NCBI RefSeq assembly: GCF_034928825.1
Contig: NZ_JAYFUL010000010.1
Location: forward strand, 1 to 64,000
Length of the DNA stretch: 64,000 bases
DNA from: Arcicella aquatica
GTDB lineage: Bacteria; Bacteroidota; Bacteroidia; Cytophagales; Spirosomataceae
Reading direction: 5' to 3'
Below are positions 44,887-54,568 of this stretch, in pieces. The notes under the pieces were generated by a model. It made no database searches, was not told the DNA's origin, and saw only the letters and a list, made by a program, of their open reading frames with translations. The position numbers were made by a program, and so were the translations under genes. Numbering within the stretch: the stretch's first letter is position 1; each line of letters opens with the position of its first letter.

Positions 44887-46074
44887 TTATTGACTGATTA
44901 AACTTCCTCCCCAAACAAAATCTTTGAAATCATTAGGAGATTGATGCCGTCCAACTAAATAATAAGTGTCCAATCCCAAGCTTTTAGCTCTGTTTTTTAA
45001 TATTTGTTCGTCGTGTGGCGTCGGTGTTTCTTTTACTTCTATTGCTTTTTTACCCTCTAAAATAAAATCTATCTCTAACCCTGTTTTCTTCTGATAATAC
45101 TGAATTGAACCTAGATGACTTAACTGTAAAGCAATTGCATTTTCAAAAACTTGTCCGCTACTTACTTGTGCCAATGCTTGTAATAAGCCCGTATCTGCTA
45201 AGTATATTTTCTCTTGTTTTGAAAACTCCTTATCCAAACTTTGCGTAAATGCTCCTACTGATTTTATAAAATATGTATGTTCCAACAAACTTATATACTC
45301 TTTTACTTTCGCACGATTTATACCCAGCACAGCACCTAATTTGCTAAAATCTAATCTACTACCTGTTCTTACAGCCAATAATCTTACTAATCGATAAAGG
45401 TCATCTGATGCCGAAAAATCTGACAATAACCTTATGTCTAACTCAATGTAGGCATTAATTACATCTCGTAAATAAGCTTTTTTATCCTCTTCGGTTTCAG
45501 CTAAAACAACTTCAGGAAATCCTCCAAAACTTAGAAAATTTTCATATAATGCCTTCCATTTAAGGTAAATACTAAGATGGAAGGAAGCTTCAGCAAACTG
45601 TTTTAAAAGTGTTGGACTTTCTCCTTGGAAAGCGACAAATTCCGCAAAATCCAAAGGATACATCTCAAAAATTCTCTTTCTGCCAGCCAAACTTTCTGAA
45701 AAATGGTTCTTCAAATAGAATGAACTAGATCCCGTAACAATGAATTTTGTACCATAAGTGTCATATAGGAATTTTATCACACTTGTACTTTGGTTTACCA
45801 ACTGAATTTCATCTAGTGCAATTACAGCTGGTTTTGAAAGGTCAATCCCTTCTATTGCCAAGCCAATTTCAATATCTTTCGTATTTGTTTGATTGAGCAA
45901 ATAACGGTTTTCAACCCTTTCCAAATCCAAATAAACCTTATTATTATGTGGTACTTGTGTCAATAGATATTTCAAAGCGGTTGACTTTCCAACCCTTCTC
46001 ATTCCAGTTATTACTGTGGCTTGAGGCTTTGACAAATGCTCTAATAATGATGGAAATATATTTCTGTGTATCAT
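44887..46074 (-). CDS. AAA_14/DUF4143 ATP-binding protein
   Basis: This 395-residue cytoplasmic ATPase belongs to the AAA_14 plus DUF4143 family. Walker A is GMRRVGKST (about residues 24-32) and Walker B is VIALDEIQ (about 84-91). A sensor-like VTGSSSFYLKN follows. The C-terminal DUF4143 part (about 200-395) has a winged-helix region (LDFSKLGAVLGINRAKVKEYISLLEHTYFIKSV) and an endonuclease-like GLEIDFILEGKKAIEVKETPTP segment. The molecular role of the family is unknown. It has no signal peptide and no link to carbohydrate use. It interrupts the enzyme operon, with gaps of 109 and 34 bases, and is probably an acquired or mobile cargo gene. Confidence 0.9.
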   Translation of the reverse strand: MIHRNIFPSLLEHLSKPQATVITGMRRVGKSTALKYLLTQVPHNNKVYLDLERVENRYLLNQTNTKDIEIGLAIEGIDLSKPAVIALDEIQLVNQSTSVIKFLYDTYGTKFIVTGSSSFYLKNHFSESLAGRKRIFEMYPLDFAEFVAFQGESPTLLKQFAEASFHLSIYLKWKALYENFLSFGGFPEVVLAETEEDKKAYLRDVINAYIELDIRLLSDFSASDDLYRLVRLLAVRTGSRLDFSKLGAVLGINRAKVKEYISLLEHTYFIKSVGAFTQSLDKEFSKQEKIYLADTGLLQALAQVSSGQVFENAIALQLSHLGSIQYYQKKTGLEIDFILEGKKAIEVKETPTPHDEQILKNRAKSLGLDTYYLVGRHQSPNDFKDFVWGGSLISQ

Positions 46075-46183
46075 AAATGCAACTTTTTGCTTCTAAAATT
46101 TACAAATAATCATACTTTTTGTCGAATTTCCAATCAAATTTGCACATTTAATGGTTTATTTTACAATAGACAATGCTATTATT

Positions 46184-48958
46184 CTACTTATTTCCTAAAA
46201 AGTCAAAGTATAAAATCAATTCCTTCGCTCTGGCAGGTTCTTTTTCGTAATCGTAATAAATATTCTTCATCCCCATCGGACCAGAATTTTCCGTTTTGTT
46301 GGTTTTTGAACCAATCCCTGCAATGCCCTGTAAAAATGAAATATCTCCGTTTGGAAAATTGATTTGATAGTTTTTATAAGGGTCTTGTTTGAAAGCTGGT
46401 GTGAACAAACGGAAGAAAATATCTTCATTTTCAGTAACTACTGTAAAGGCTTGTTCTTTACCAATAAACTTACACCAATACATATTTGAATGATAACCTT
46501 TAAATTCTGGATAGACAAATGGAATTTCTCCTGTTTCGGTAGTATTATATTCTTTTTGCCAAACCCCAAACTGATTTCCTTTCATCCGATTCTTCCACAC
46601 TCTGAAAGGGCCATTCCCCATATATTCTACTCCTTTTATTGCTGTTTCAGGAAATGAGAAATTCACACCAAAGAAGGTAGTAAAGTAATCGCCAGGGAAA
46701 TAATTGACTTTCATTTTTACCCAGCCAGAAGGGTAGATTGTCCACTGCAAGGTATTATAGCTATTTTTTCTATCGAAAGTGGATGTAATGATTAAATTGT
46801 CCTTGTCAAATTGGTAAGCGAAGTTTCTAAAATTAGTCGCTCCTTCTTGTACAATTGGACCATTGTTAAAAGGAATGACACCTTGTTTATTTTTAACTTT
46901 CTGTAAGATTCCCGTGAACTTGTTAATCGATACTTCTAAGTCTTTTACTGAAATGGTATAAAGAGAATCTATTTCTACAATCTTCGCTTTTTCATTTCCT
47001 TCTTTCTTAACAATATTTATCGCTATTTTTTCTGGCAAAGAAATCTTGAAACTCCAAGTAAAAATTTCTTGGTTATTAAAATCCTTGGCTGTTACATACA
47101 GCACATCATAAGCTTGCCAATCAGTCGGAAGGGATAATTTAAGACTTCCCTTTTCGGATGGCTTAATATTAGGTGGAACAATAGACCCTGCTTTTTCTAT
47201 CAGATTTTTATTATCAAATTGTTTTAATTTCCAAGTGAAAGTACATTCATTGATATTAGAAAATGAATAGCGATTTTCGATATTCAATACACCATCAAAA
47301 GCAGGCGTAATTTCCTTAGCTTCAAACTTTATAGGACTCCATACCTCTTTGATGGTAAAATAGCTTCCTTCTTTTTCACGATAAGGTCCTACGATTCCAT
47401 CTGCTGCATGGTTACCGTCGGTATCCAATATCCCATTTTTGTCAGTTCTTACAATACCTTGGTCTACAAAATCCCAAAGGAAACCGCCTGCTGATAAAGG
47501 ACTTACCCACATTTTTTCCCAGTAATCTTCTAAGCCTGATCCATGACCACCATCGTACATTCCATGCAAAAACTCTGTTGGCATTACGATATTATGACCG
47601 TTATCATAATTCCCAATTCCATAATTATATTCACGGTAATGCTGCGTGTCAAACCCTGCAAAAGCTTCCCAAGCGTGAATCACTGGACGCTTTTGAATAT
47701 CTTCTTGCGGAAAAATCCCATCTAATTCATAATTATGTCCACCTTCATTACCATTAATCCAAAAAATTACAGAAGGGTGATTTTCATCATGAGCCACTAA
47801 TTCTTTCAATAATTTCGTTCCTGTTGGCGTATCATAATTGCCATGCCAACCTGCTAATTCATCCATTACGTATAATCCTAATGAATCACAAACATCTAAA
47901 AAATGGTCATCAGGTGGATAATGTGACATCCTAACGGCATTCATATTCATGTCTTTCATCAGCTTCACATCCAGTAAACTAATGTCTTTGCTAGTAGTCC
48001 TACCAGAAGTAGTCCAAAATGAATGACGATTTACTCCTTTAAACTTAATTTTTTTTCCATTTACGTATACACCGTCTCTTTGCTTTACTAAAACTGAACG
48101 AAATCCAAATTTCTTTTCTAGTGTATGGACAACTTTATTCTGGTCTAACAGGCTTACGATTAATTTATAGCGATTTGGTTTTTCAGACGACCACACAAGA
48201 GGATTATTTACAAACGTTTTTAACGCTACAGTCCCATCCCCTTTCATTATTTTTCCAGTAATAGGCAAGCTTACTTTCTTACCATCAAGCGTATAAATTT
48301 GTGCTGAAACTGTTTGATTGAGCTGACTATTTTTCAAGTAAACATTTGCCTTAAAATTCCCTTGGGCATCAGCATCCAACGCTACTCTTTCTATGTGCTG
48401 TACTGGCAAAGCTTCCAGATATACTGGTCGAAAAATACCGCCAAAAATCCAAAAATCACCTTTTCTTTCTGCTTCATTGACAGAAGCATTGTTTGAGTGT
48501 TTTGATACTGTTACTTCTAAAAGATTTTCTGTTCCAATATTTACCAACGTACTAATATCATAACGAAAAGCATAATAAGAACCCTCATGAACAGCACCCG
48601 CTGATTTGCCATTGATTTTCACTTCGGTATCTGTCATTGCCCCTTCAAAAACAATGTTGATACTTTTGCCTTTCCAAGTAGTAGGTACTTTAAACGTATA
48701 TTTGTAAAGTCCCTTTTCTTTTCCTCTTGAACTGTCTTTGGCAAAACCATAATTGTATTTTCCAAAACCTTGCAATTCCCAGTTAGAAGGTACGGGAATA
48801 GTCGTCCATTTTCCTGAATTTCTTCCTGCGGTGCAGAAGAAATCCCAGTTAACGGTTTTATCATTTCCTGTTCCAGATAAATACAATTTCTGTGTTTCTT
48901 GTGCTTGAATAAGCCAAGAAGTCAAGCAAAAAAATATGGTTAAAAAGGTAATCTTCAT
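46184..48958 (-). CDS. GH2 glycosidase
   Basis: This is a secreted GH2 enzyme of 924 residues. The signal peptide ends LIQAQ. The jelly-roll domain (about 25-185: PVPSNWELQGFGKYNYG, INIVFEGAMTDTEVKINGKSAG) is followed by an Ig-like domain (about 186-290) and the TIM barrel (about 291-580) with GVNRHSFWTTSGR. The acid/base is E405 in INGNEGG and the nucleophile is probably E462 in MPTEFLHG. AGGFLWDFVDQGIV is a GH2 core motif. The C-terminal 300 residues are beta-rich. In pectin systems GH2 enzymes cleave beta-galactose, beta-glucuronate or alpha-L-arabinopyranose. The subgroup is not resolved here. It lies 2 bases after the SGNH esterase gene. Confidence 0.9.
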   Translation of the reverse strand: MKITFLTIFFCLTSWLIQAQETQKLYLSGTGNDKTVNWDFFCTAGRNSGKWTTIPVPSNWELQGFGKYNYGFAKDSSRGKEKGLYKYTFKVPTTWKGKSINIVFEGAMTDTEVKINGKSAGAVHEGSYYAFRYDISTLVNIGTENLLEVTVSKHSNNASVNEAERKGDFWIFGGIFRPVYLEALPVQHIERVALDADAQGNFKANVYLKNSQLNQTVSAQIYTLDGKKVSLPITGKIMKGDGTVALKTFVNNPLVWSSEKPNRYKLIVSLLDQNKVVHTLEKKFGFRSVLVKQRDGVYVNGKKIKFKGVNRHSFWTTSGRTTSKDISLLDVKLMKDMNMNAVRMSHYPPDDHFLDVCDSLGLYVMDELAGWHGNYDTPTGTKLLKELVAHDENHPSVIFWINGNEGGHNYELDGIFPQEDIQKRPVIHAWEAFAGFDTQHYREYNYGIGNYDNGHNIVMPTEFLHGMYDGGHGSGLEDYWEKMWVSPLSAGGFLWDFVDQGIVRTDKNGILDTDGNHAADGIVGPYREKEGSYFTIKEVWSPIKFEAKEITPAFDGVLNIENRYSFSNINECTFTWKLKQFDNKNLIEKAGSIVPPNIKPSEKGSLKLSLPTDWQAYDVLYVTAKDFNNQEIFTWSFKISLPEKIAINIVKKEGNEKAKIVEIDSLYTISVKDLEVSINKFTGILQKVKNKQGVIPFNNGPIVQEGATNFRNFAYQFDKDNLIITSTFDRKNSYNTLQWTIYPSGWVKMKVNYFPGDYFTTFFGVNFSFPETAIKGVEYMGNGPFRVWKNRMKGNQFGVWQKEYNTTETGEIPFVYPEFKGYHSNMYWCKFIGKEQAFTVVTENEDIFFRLFTPAFKQDPYKNYQINFPNGDISFLQGIAGIGSKTNKTENSGPMGMKNIYYDYEKEPARAKELILYFDFLGNK

Positions 48959-48960
48959 TA

Positions 48961-50373
48961 TTACTTTGTTCTAAAAGGACGGGCAGGTAAGCCTTCTTGA
49001 TTAAATAAATTGGGTTGAGCAGCTTCATCCCAAGCAAAACGCACAGCTACAGGCTTTGAAATACTTGATGAGGAAACCAATATTTTGTTATCCTTGATGA
49101 TAGCTTCTGCATCTACAAAATTTCCATCTTCACCAGCAAGCTGAAAATTAGTTAAGGCTTTACCATCTTTACTGATTAAACCACTCCCTATTTCGTCAAA
49201 ATCTAAACGAATCACAGTGTCTTTAATTTTCATTTTCTTGAAGATTGGACCAGATGCTACGATGTTTTTCATGCCATAATCATTATGCAAAGCGACAAGA
49301 GCCAAACGTCTTCCAATTTCCCATTTATAAGATGGGTGAATGTCTTTGATACTATCAACCAAATCTGTGGTGATAATCATTCCAGTATGGGGAACTTTCA
49401 ACACATTGGTCTGAGCCTCTCTGAATGCTGGCAAAGTTTCTCTGGTTAATACCAATTTCCCTTTTGATTCCGAATAAGTATGAGGGGCGATTTGCACATA
49501 ATTAAAAGGCATTTTTTCATCTCCCCACGATTTTCTCCAACTGCTGATTAACGTTGTTAATTTTTGTGTGTATTCTGTCGTTTCTGTTAAAAAACAGTTC
49601 GTTTCGCCTTGATACCACAAAAAACCTTTCATTGCAAAAGGAATTAAGGGACGAATCATCGGTTCAAAAAATTTAGCAGGTTCACCTTCTACTTTCTGCC
49701 CTTTGAAATACTCAGTTTCAGCAAATGCTTCTTCGGAAATCCAAGGTTCAATTCTACTTCCGGGAATCGCCGAAGAAATCATCCCGATGGGAACATTTAG
49801 ATTTTTATGCAATTCTTTCGCAAAGAAATAGGCAGCAGCCGAGAATGAACGTAAGGCAGAATCTTTAGCAATACTCCAACCACGATGTAAAGAATCTGGC
49901 TTAATTAATTCTTTACGATTGACTAAAAAAATACGGATGAGAGGGTTTTTAGCAAATTCTAGTTCATCTACAGGATTCTCAATTGCTATGTTCGGTCTTC
50001 TTACTTTGCTATTTTTTCGCATGGTATATTCCATATTCGATTGCCCCGAACATAGCCATACTTCACCTACCAAAATATTTTGAAGTTTTATGATATTCTT
50101 TCCTGTGATAATGAGTTCAGCAGAAGTACTTGATGCCTTCAGGGGTTTCAATACCACTGCCCATTTTCCGTTTTCATCTGCAAAGGTCGTTTTGTCTTGC
50201 CCTGCAAATTGTACGTTTACTCTTTCTCCTACAGAAGCCTTTCCCCAAATTGTCAAGGGTTTATTTTGTTGCAAAACCATGTTATGTCCCAAAATGCGAG
50301 GCAACACAATTTGTGCTTGAGTTTTAACAGTTAGCAGACAAAAAATGAAAAATATAAGAATGTTTTTGGACAT
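48961..50373 (-). CDS. SGNH-type carbohydrate esterase, sialate-O-acetylesterase family
   Basis: This is a secreted 470-residue esterase. The signal peptide ends TQAQ. The N-terminal beta-rich part (about 22-105: LPRILGHNMVLQQNKPLTIWGKASVGE) is characteristic of the sialate O-acetylesterase family. The SGNH block I is CSGQSNMEYTM with the catalytic Ser near residue 113. Block III is WYQGETNC. The terminal Asp-His pair is in DIHPSYKWEIGRRLA. It would deacetylate acetylated pectin side-chain sugars, as such enzymes do in plant-cell-wall loci. It is 2 bases from each neighbour. Confidence 0.92.
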   Translation of the reverse strand: MSKNILIFFIFCLLTVKTQAQIVLPRILGHNMVLQQNKPLTIWGKASVGERVNVQFAGQDKTTFADENGKWAVVLKPLKASSTSAELIITGKNIIKLQNILVGEVWLCSGQSNMEYTMRKNSKVRRPNIAIENPVDELEFAKNPLIRIFLVNRKELIKPDSLHRGWSIAKDSALRSFSAAAYFFAKELHKNLNVPIGMISSAIPGSRIEPWISEEAFAETEYFKGQKVEGEPAKFFEPMIRPLIPFAMKGFLWYQGETNCFLTETTEYTQKLTTLISSWRKSWGDEKMPFNYVQIAPHTYSESKGKLVLTRETLPAFREAQTNVLKVPHTGMIITTDLVDSIKDIHPSYKWEIGRRLALVALHNDYGMKNIVASGPIFKKMKIKDTVIRLDFDEIGSGLISKDGKALTNFQLAGEDGNFVDAEAIIKDNKILVSSSSISKPVAVRFAWDEAAQPNLFNQEGLPARPFRTK

Positions 50374-50375
50374 AA

Positions 50376-52217
50376 CTAATAAGCACTTGTTTTGAATGAT
50401 TTGATGATGAAAACTGCTTCTTTGTCTAACTCTCCAGCATTTTTCAAATCATAGCTTTGGTCTGTTGGTGTATCTGAATCAGGGAAACGACGAATTTCAC
50501 CCGTTCTAAAAATCACTCTTTTAAAGGATGCCACTGGTGCAAAAAATAGTTTTGTTCCTTTGCTTTGTCCATTTACAAACACGTTAAACATCCGTTTGTG
50601 TCTGTCTAACTCTATTCTGATGGAATACTCTTGTCGAGCTTCGTACTTCATAATACCCGAATTTCGGTAACCCACTTTGGCTTTAAATGCACTATCAGCA
50701 TCAAAAATCAATCTTACCGCTGGAGTTCCTTTGGCATCTACAAAATCTATATGCAATAATCCTTTATCTGACTGTTGAGGAATAATGGTAAATTCAACTG
50801 CTACTTTCTTCGATTCTGGAATTACCCTTTCTGCTTTAGCAAAATCAAATTTATCTTTATCTCTTAAAACCAATGCTTTTGAACCATCACCAATTTTTTC
50901 GATAGCCACAGGGGCATAAATAGGGCTGAAAATATTCCAATACTTTAGCTCTTCGCCATTTTTCATAGTAGCGAAGAATTCGTTAACGTGATTTTTCACT
51001 TCATCTACCACAGGCACTGGAACCTTGCTCACCCAAAGGTCTTCTTTGTTCATACTATAGGTAAGCCACATATTTCCATCAGGCACTACGCCATCGCCTT
51101 CTATGATTCCACGCACATATTGGGGGCCATAAGACTTAAAGTTTCCGCCATAACGCATCGAAGAAATTTCACCATTGACCAACAGTAAGTTAGTATAATT
51201 CAACCCATCCTTACTAGTAGAAACAGCCAAAGGCCAACGAAATTCCGAAGGATTATATACAGTAGCATATTTTCCATCTGATGTTTTTTGTCCCCAAATT
51301 TTGGCATTACTATTTACAAAACCTGGTGCTCTTAATGGATTATACTGCCAAGTTTTGCCTTCGTCGGTACTAATTGAAGTAAGAGCGTGTTTCCATAAAC
51401 CCACTACCCTATTATCAGGCAAATGATAATAACTAAATGCCTTGGCTTCTCTTTTCAGAGGAATCAAAGGGTCGTCTCTATCAGCTTCTTCTACCCATTG
51501 TTGCATCATTAAAGGAGTAGCTAATAATTCGTCGCAAGCTTCAATAAATCCTTTATCTTTACTAGCTGTATACAAAGGATAAATAGATTTGCTTTTATCC
51601 CATGAGGCATTGTTTCTGATAAAATATATTTCACCAAATTTACCGTCTCCCAAAACCTCTCTCACTACCCTTCCAATGCCTTTTCCATCATTAGGGTCAT
51701 CTTTTGCATCCATTGTTATGCCATAGTAAGCTAACGTCAATAAACGTTTTTTCTTTGATACATAAAAGCCCATTCGTTGGTGCATGACGGCATATAAATC
51801 TTTGGCAACGCCTTTATATCCTGTCTTAGTCCAACCGTCTGGGATTTTATATGGTGGAAAAATAACCGTTGGAATCGACCAATGATAGCCATCTTTTGAG
51901 GTTAACAATAGGGTTTGTCCGGGTGGAATGTGTTCTCCTGACGGATTGCTCAAGTATTGTAAATAAAAAGTATTATTCCAATATGCCAACATTGGGGCAT
52001 GATTATATGTCCAATTATTACCTCCTGCTAATACAGGATTTTCTCTATTCGCATGAAATACCTGAATATTGTGTACTCCAACCGCAGGACTTAGTTGCCC
52101 GTGGTGGTAATCTACATTTGAAAGTGTTTCTCCAATATAACGCACTGTATCCTGAGCCTTAATTGTAAAGCTCAAGATGATAGACAAACCACTTAGTATA
52201 TACTTTAATTGATTCAT
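50376..52217 (-). CDS. Secreted propeller protein with C-terminal lectin-like domain
   Basis: This 613-residue protein is of the sialidase-like propeller type. The signal peptide ends IKAQ. The propeller part (about 22-390) has VDYHHGQLSPAVGVHNIQVFHANRENPVLAGG, LLLTSKDGYHWSIP, SISTDEGKTWQYN and AVSTSKDGLNYTN, the last three being Asp-box-like. The C-terminal part (about 420-600) is a beta-sandwich (AVEFTIIPQQSDKGLLHIDFVD, RIELDRHKRMFNVFVNGQSKG). I cannot assign it to a CAZy family by eye. Similar propellers in pectin loci may be rhamnosidases, lyases or unsaturated-glucuronyl hydrolases. It lies 10 bases from the GH43-like gene in the same operon. Confidence 0.65.
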   Translation of the reverse strand: MNQLKYILSGLSIILSFTIKAQDTVRYIGETLSNVDYHHGQLSPAVGVHNIQVFHANRENPVLAGGNNWTYNHAPMLAYWNNTFYLQYLSNPSGEHIPPGQTLLLTSKDGYHWSIPTVIFPPYKIPDGWTKTGYKGVAKDLYAVMHQRMGFYVSKKKRLLTLAYYGITMDAKDDPNDGKGIGRVVREVLGDGKFGEIYFIRNNASWDKSKSIYPLYTASKDKGFIEACDELLATPLMMQQWVEEADRDDPLIPLKREAKAFSYYHLPDNRVVGLWKHALTSISTDEGKTWQYNPLRAPGFVNSNAKIWGQKTSDGKYATVYNPSEFRWPLAVSTSKDGLNYTNLLLVNGEISSMRYGGNFKSYGPQYVRGIIEGDGVVPDGNMWLTYSMNKEDLWVSKVPVPVVDEVKNHVNEFFATMKNGEELKYWNIFSPIYAPVAIEKIGDGSKALVLRDKDKFDFAKAERVIPESKKVAVEFTIIPQQSDKGLLHIDFVDAKGTPAVRLIFDADSAFKAKVGYRNSGIMKYEARQEYSIRIELDRHKRMFNVFVNGQSKGTKLFFAPVASFKRVIFRTGEIRRFPDSDTPTDQSYDLKNAGELDKEAVFIIKSFKTSAY

Positions 52218-52227
52218 ATTTATCTGG

Positions 52228-53151
52228 CTATTGTTTGGTTGGCTGAACCTCTTTTTGTAATGATTTCAAAATGCTTTTTTTAACTTTAAAAATGGTACCA
52301 TGTTTATGTCCTTCAGGAACAGAAGTTTGTGCTGATACTTCTGTAAAATTTTTAAAGTCACTCGTCTTCATCGAGCCATAGTTTTTATCATGATAAGAAT
52401 CGTAATAAATCAACCAATCATTCCCTACTTTTTCTACACTTGGGCCTTCTGTAAAATTCTTAGTAAAAGGTGCTGAAACATTGGTATAAGGTCCAATGGC
52501 ACTTTCGCCAAAGGCAACTTTTATATTTCTATTTGGACGAGTATTATCTTTTAAAACCAATACATAATCTTTTGCCTTGCGTTTTACTATCACCGCATCT
52601 ATCACGCTAAATTTGGGGTCAATTAATAATTTAGTCGGCGAAAAGTTTTTAAAATCTGTCGTAGTAGTATAATACATTCTATGGTTATTGTCTTCTGCTT
52701 CTTGGTCTTTTGGGAACCGAAACGGAATACACGAAGCCCAGATGATAATAAACTGTTTGGTTTCATCATCATAAAATAATTCAGGAGCCCATACATTCAC
52801 AGTAGTAGGTTCATGTTCCATGACTGGTATCATTTTTTGTTCAGACCAATGGATTAAATCCTTTGAACTAGCATAACCAAAGCCTTTATCTCCTTTCCAG
52901 CTACTCGTCCAAACTAAATGGAAAGTGCCATCTGGCCCTTGAACGATTGATGGGTCACGCATTACTTTTTGATTTCCAATGGTAGGTTTCAAAAAGACAT
53001 GATTCATATCTGTCCATTTATAGCCATCTTCGCTATACAGAAATCGTAATCCATCAGTAGCAGGTTCATGAAATGAACTAAACATATATACCTCTTTCGA
53101 GCATGACCCCAAGCAAAGACTAAGCAATAGTATTCCAATTATTTTTTTCAT
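52228..53151 (-). CDS. GH43-like five-bladed propeller lipoprotein
   Basis: This is a 307-residue lipoprotein with lipobox LGSC (Cys near residue 17), so it is anchored in a membrane. The five-bladed propeller has a catalytic-type Asp in MRDPSIVQGPDGTFHLVWTSSW (about 64-85), VWAPELFYDD (about 120), the second Asp in SVIDAVIVKR and the general-acid-type Glu in FTEGPSVEKVGNDWLIYYD. These fit GH43 (arabinofuranosidase, xylosidase or galactosidase). It probably removes an arabinose- or galactose-type side group. Sits 7 bases after the GH140-type gene. Confidence 0.85.
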   Translation of the reverse strand: MKKIIGILLLSLCLGSCSKEVYMFSSFHEPATDGLRFLYSEDGYKWTDMNHVFLKPTIGNQKVMRDPSIVQGPDGTFHLVWTSSWKGDKGFGYASSKDLIHWSEQKMIPVMEHEPTTVNVWAPELFYDDETKQFIIIWASCIPFRFPKDQEAEDNNHRMYYTTTTDFKNFSPTKLLIDPKFSVIDAVIVKRKAKDYVLVLKDNTRPNRNIKVAFGESAIGPYTNVSAPFTKNFTEGPSVEKVGNDWLIYYDSYHDKNYGSMKTSDFKNFTEVSAQTSVPEGHKHGTIFKVKKSILKSLQKEVQPTKQ

Positions 53152-53158
53152 GAAAGGC

Positions 53159-54568
53159 TTATTTTGAGTCTAGTACCAATACCCAGTCATTTCCATCTTT
53201 TGGTTCAGCAGGAGGATTAAAAGCTTGTTCTCCTTTATTTTCAAACACTCCAATTATTATGGATTTCCCATCTCGTGGACTATACCAAGACGCATTCACA
53301 TGGTCGCCTGCTATTTTACCCATACTTACTTTGAAATTTCTGCCTGTATACGTATATACTAATACCGTGTTTTTCGACTTTGTAGCCAATAGATAATTAT
53401 ACCTTACTCCTTGATCAAGTATTAAACTTTGGTCTGGAACAAAATCAAAAAACGCTTTAGAAAGCATCAGATTTTTTAAATGAATCATTTGGCTTGAACC
53501 TAATGCTTTCATCCCAACCGACCATTTTTCTCTTGGTCCAAAAGAGGTAGATGCCGAAAACCCTTTGTGCATTTGCATCACTTCATTTTGTCCATAAGTA
53601 TAGCCAAAAGCCCCTGCTAAAACTGACCAATAGCCATATCTACGTACATCGTCGGCTGTCCATCTTGTAGCCAACGAGTCGTGTAATCCATGAGGAATTC
53701 CTTCATAAGATGGCTCACCGTCAATAGTTGGTTTAGTAGGTTTTAAGCGATAATCATCATTGATAAATTTCCAATTATCTTCCCCAAAATGACGTGTTTC
53801 ATTAGCAGAAGTATCTTGTTCATAAGATTTATGTCCCGACTGCACCATGTTGAAGTCTAGCCATTTTTCATTATGAAACCAATCTGATGAAGATGTTCTT
53901 CCTCTTGGATGAAAAGTAATTAAATGTTTATCATCAATCTCATTAATAGTTTTTCCAATCGTTTTCCAAACAGCCAAAGAGTCACTTCCTTTAATATCAC
54001 CACCATTAAGCCAAATAATATTTGATTGATTCTTATAACGGTTTGCCAAAAATGCAGCATATTTTTCGCCCTGCTTTTGTGAAACATGACCCGCCTTTAC
54101 ATTGCCCCCCCAAACAGGTACTAATGCCATATAGATACCTTTTTCCTCTGCTTTTTTAATTACAAAGTCGATATGGTCCCAAAAATCATATTGTTCAGCA
54201 TTAGCAAAGTCATTTCCTTCTGTCACTTTAGGATTGGCTACATCTTTTTTTACCAAGGCAGAATCACCATATACATTCACAGCCTCAACAGTATGTAACA
54301 CCATCACTTGAATCACATTAAAGCCTTTTTGCTTTCTGTCTTCAAGATATGTTTCTGTTTCTTCACGGGTCAATTTATTGAATAATAACCAGCCTGTATC
54401 TCCCAACCAAAAAAATGGTTTTTCATCTTTAGTAGCAATAAATCTTCCGTTGGCAGATACTTTTAAGTCTGGCAATTCATTCCCCTCTTTAACAGTCTTA
54501 CATGCTGACATAGCCATTAGACAACAAAAAACGATGATTAAACCTTTATGCATAGCATTGTATTTCAT
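53159..54568 (-). CDS. GH140-type apiosidase-like enzyme (DUF4038)
   Basis: This is a lipoprotein glycosidase of the DUF4038/GH140 family, whose founding member removes apiosyl-linked side chains of rhamnogalacturonan II. The start is the ATG at 54566-54568, overlapping the preceding stop as ATGA; the upstream TTG at 54586 is rejected. The signal with lipobox MSAC is followed by FIATKDEKPFFWLGDTGWLLFNKLTREE, the family hallmark. A TIM barrel follows with IIWLNGGDIKG (candidate acid/base Asp) and PTIDGEPSYEGIPHG (candidate nucleophile Glu). A C-terminal beta-sandwich begins near RYNYLLATKSKN. This gene is the strongest pointer to rhamnogalacturonan II as the substrate. Translational coupling to the beta-helix/DUF6298 gene supports joint action. 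Confidence 0.92.
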   Translation of the reverse strand: MKYNAMHKGLIIVFCCLMAMSACKTVKEGNELPDLKVSANGRFIATKDEKPFFWLGDTGWLLFNKLTREETETYLEDRKQKGFNVIQVMVLHTVEAVNVYGDSALVKKDVANPKVTEGNDFANAEQYDFWDHIDFVIKKAEEKGIYMALVPVWGGNVKAGHVSQKQGEKYAAFLANRYKNQSNIIWLNGGDIKGSDSLAVWKTIGKTINEIDDKHLITFHPRGRTSSSDWFHNEKWLDFNMVQSGHKSYEQDTSANETRHFGEDNWKFINDDYRLKPTKPTIDGEPSYEGIPHGLHDSLATRWTADDVRRYGYWSVLAGAFGYTYGQNEVMQMHKGFSASTSFGPREKWSVGMKALGSSQMIHLKNLMLSKAFFDFVPDQSLILDQGVRYNYLLATKSKNTVLVYTYTGRNFKVSMGKIAGDHVNASWYSPRDGKSIIIGVFENKGEQAFNPPAEPKDGNDWVLVLDSK

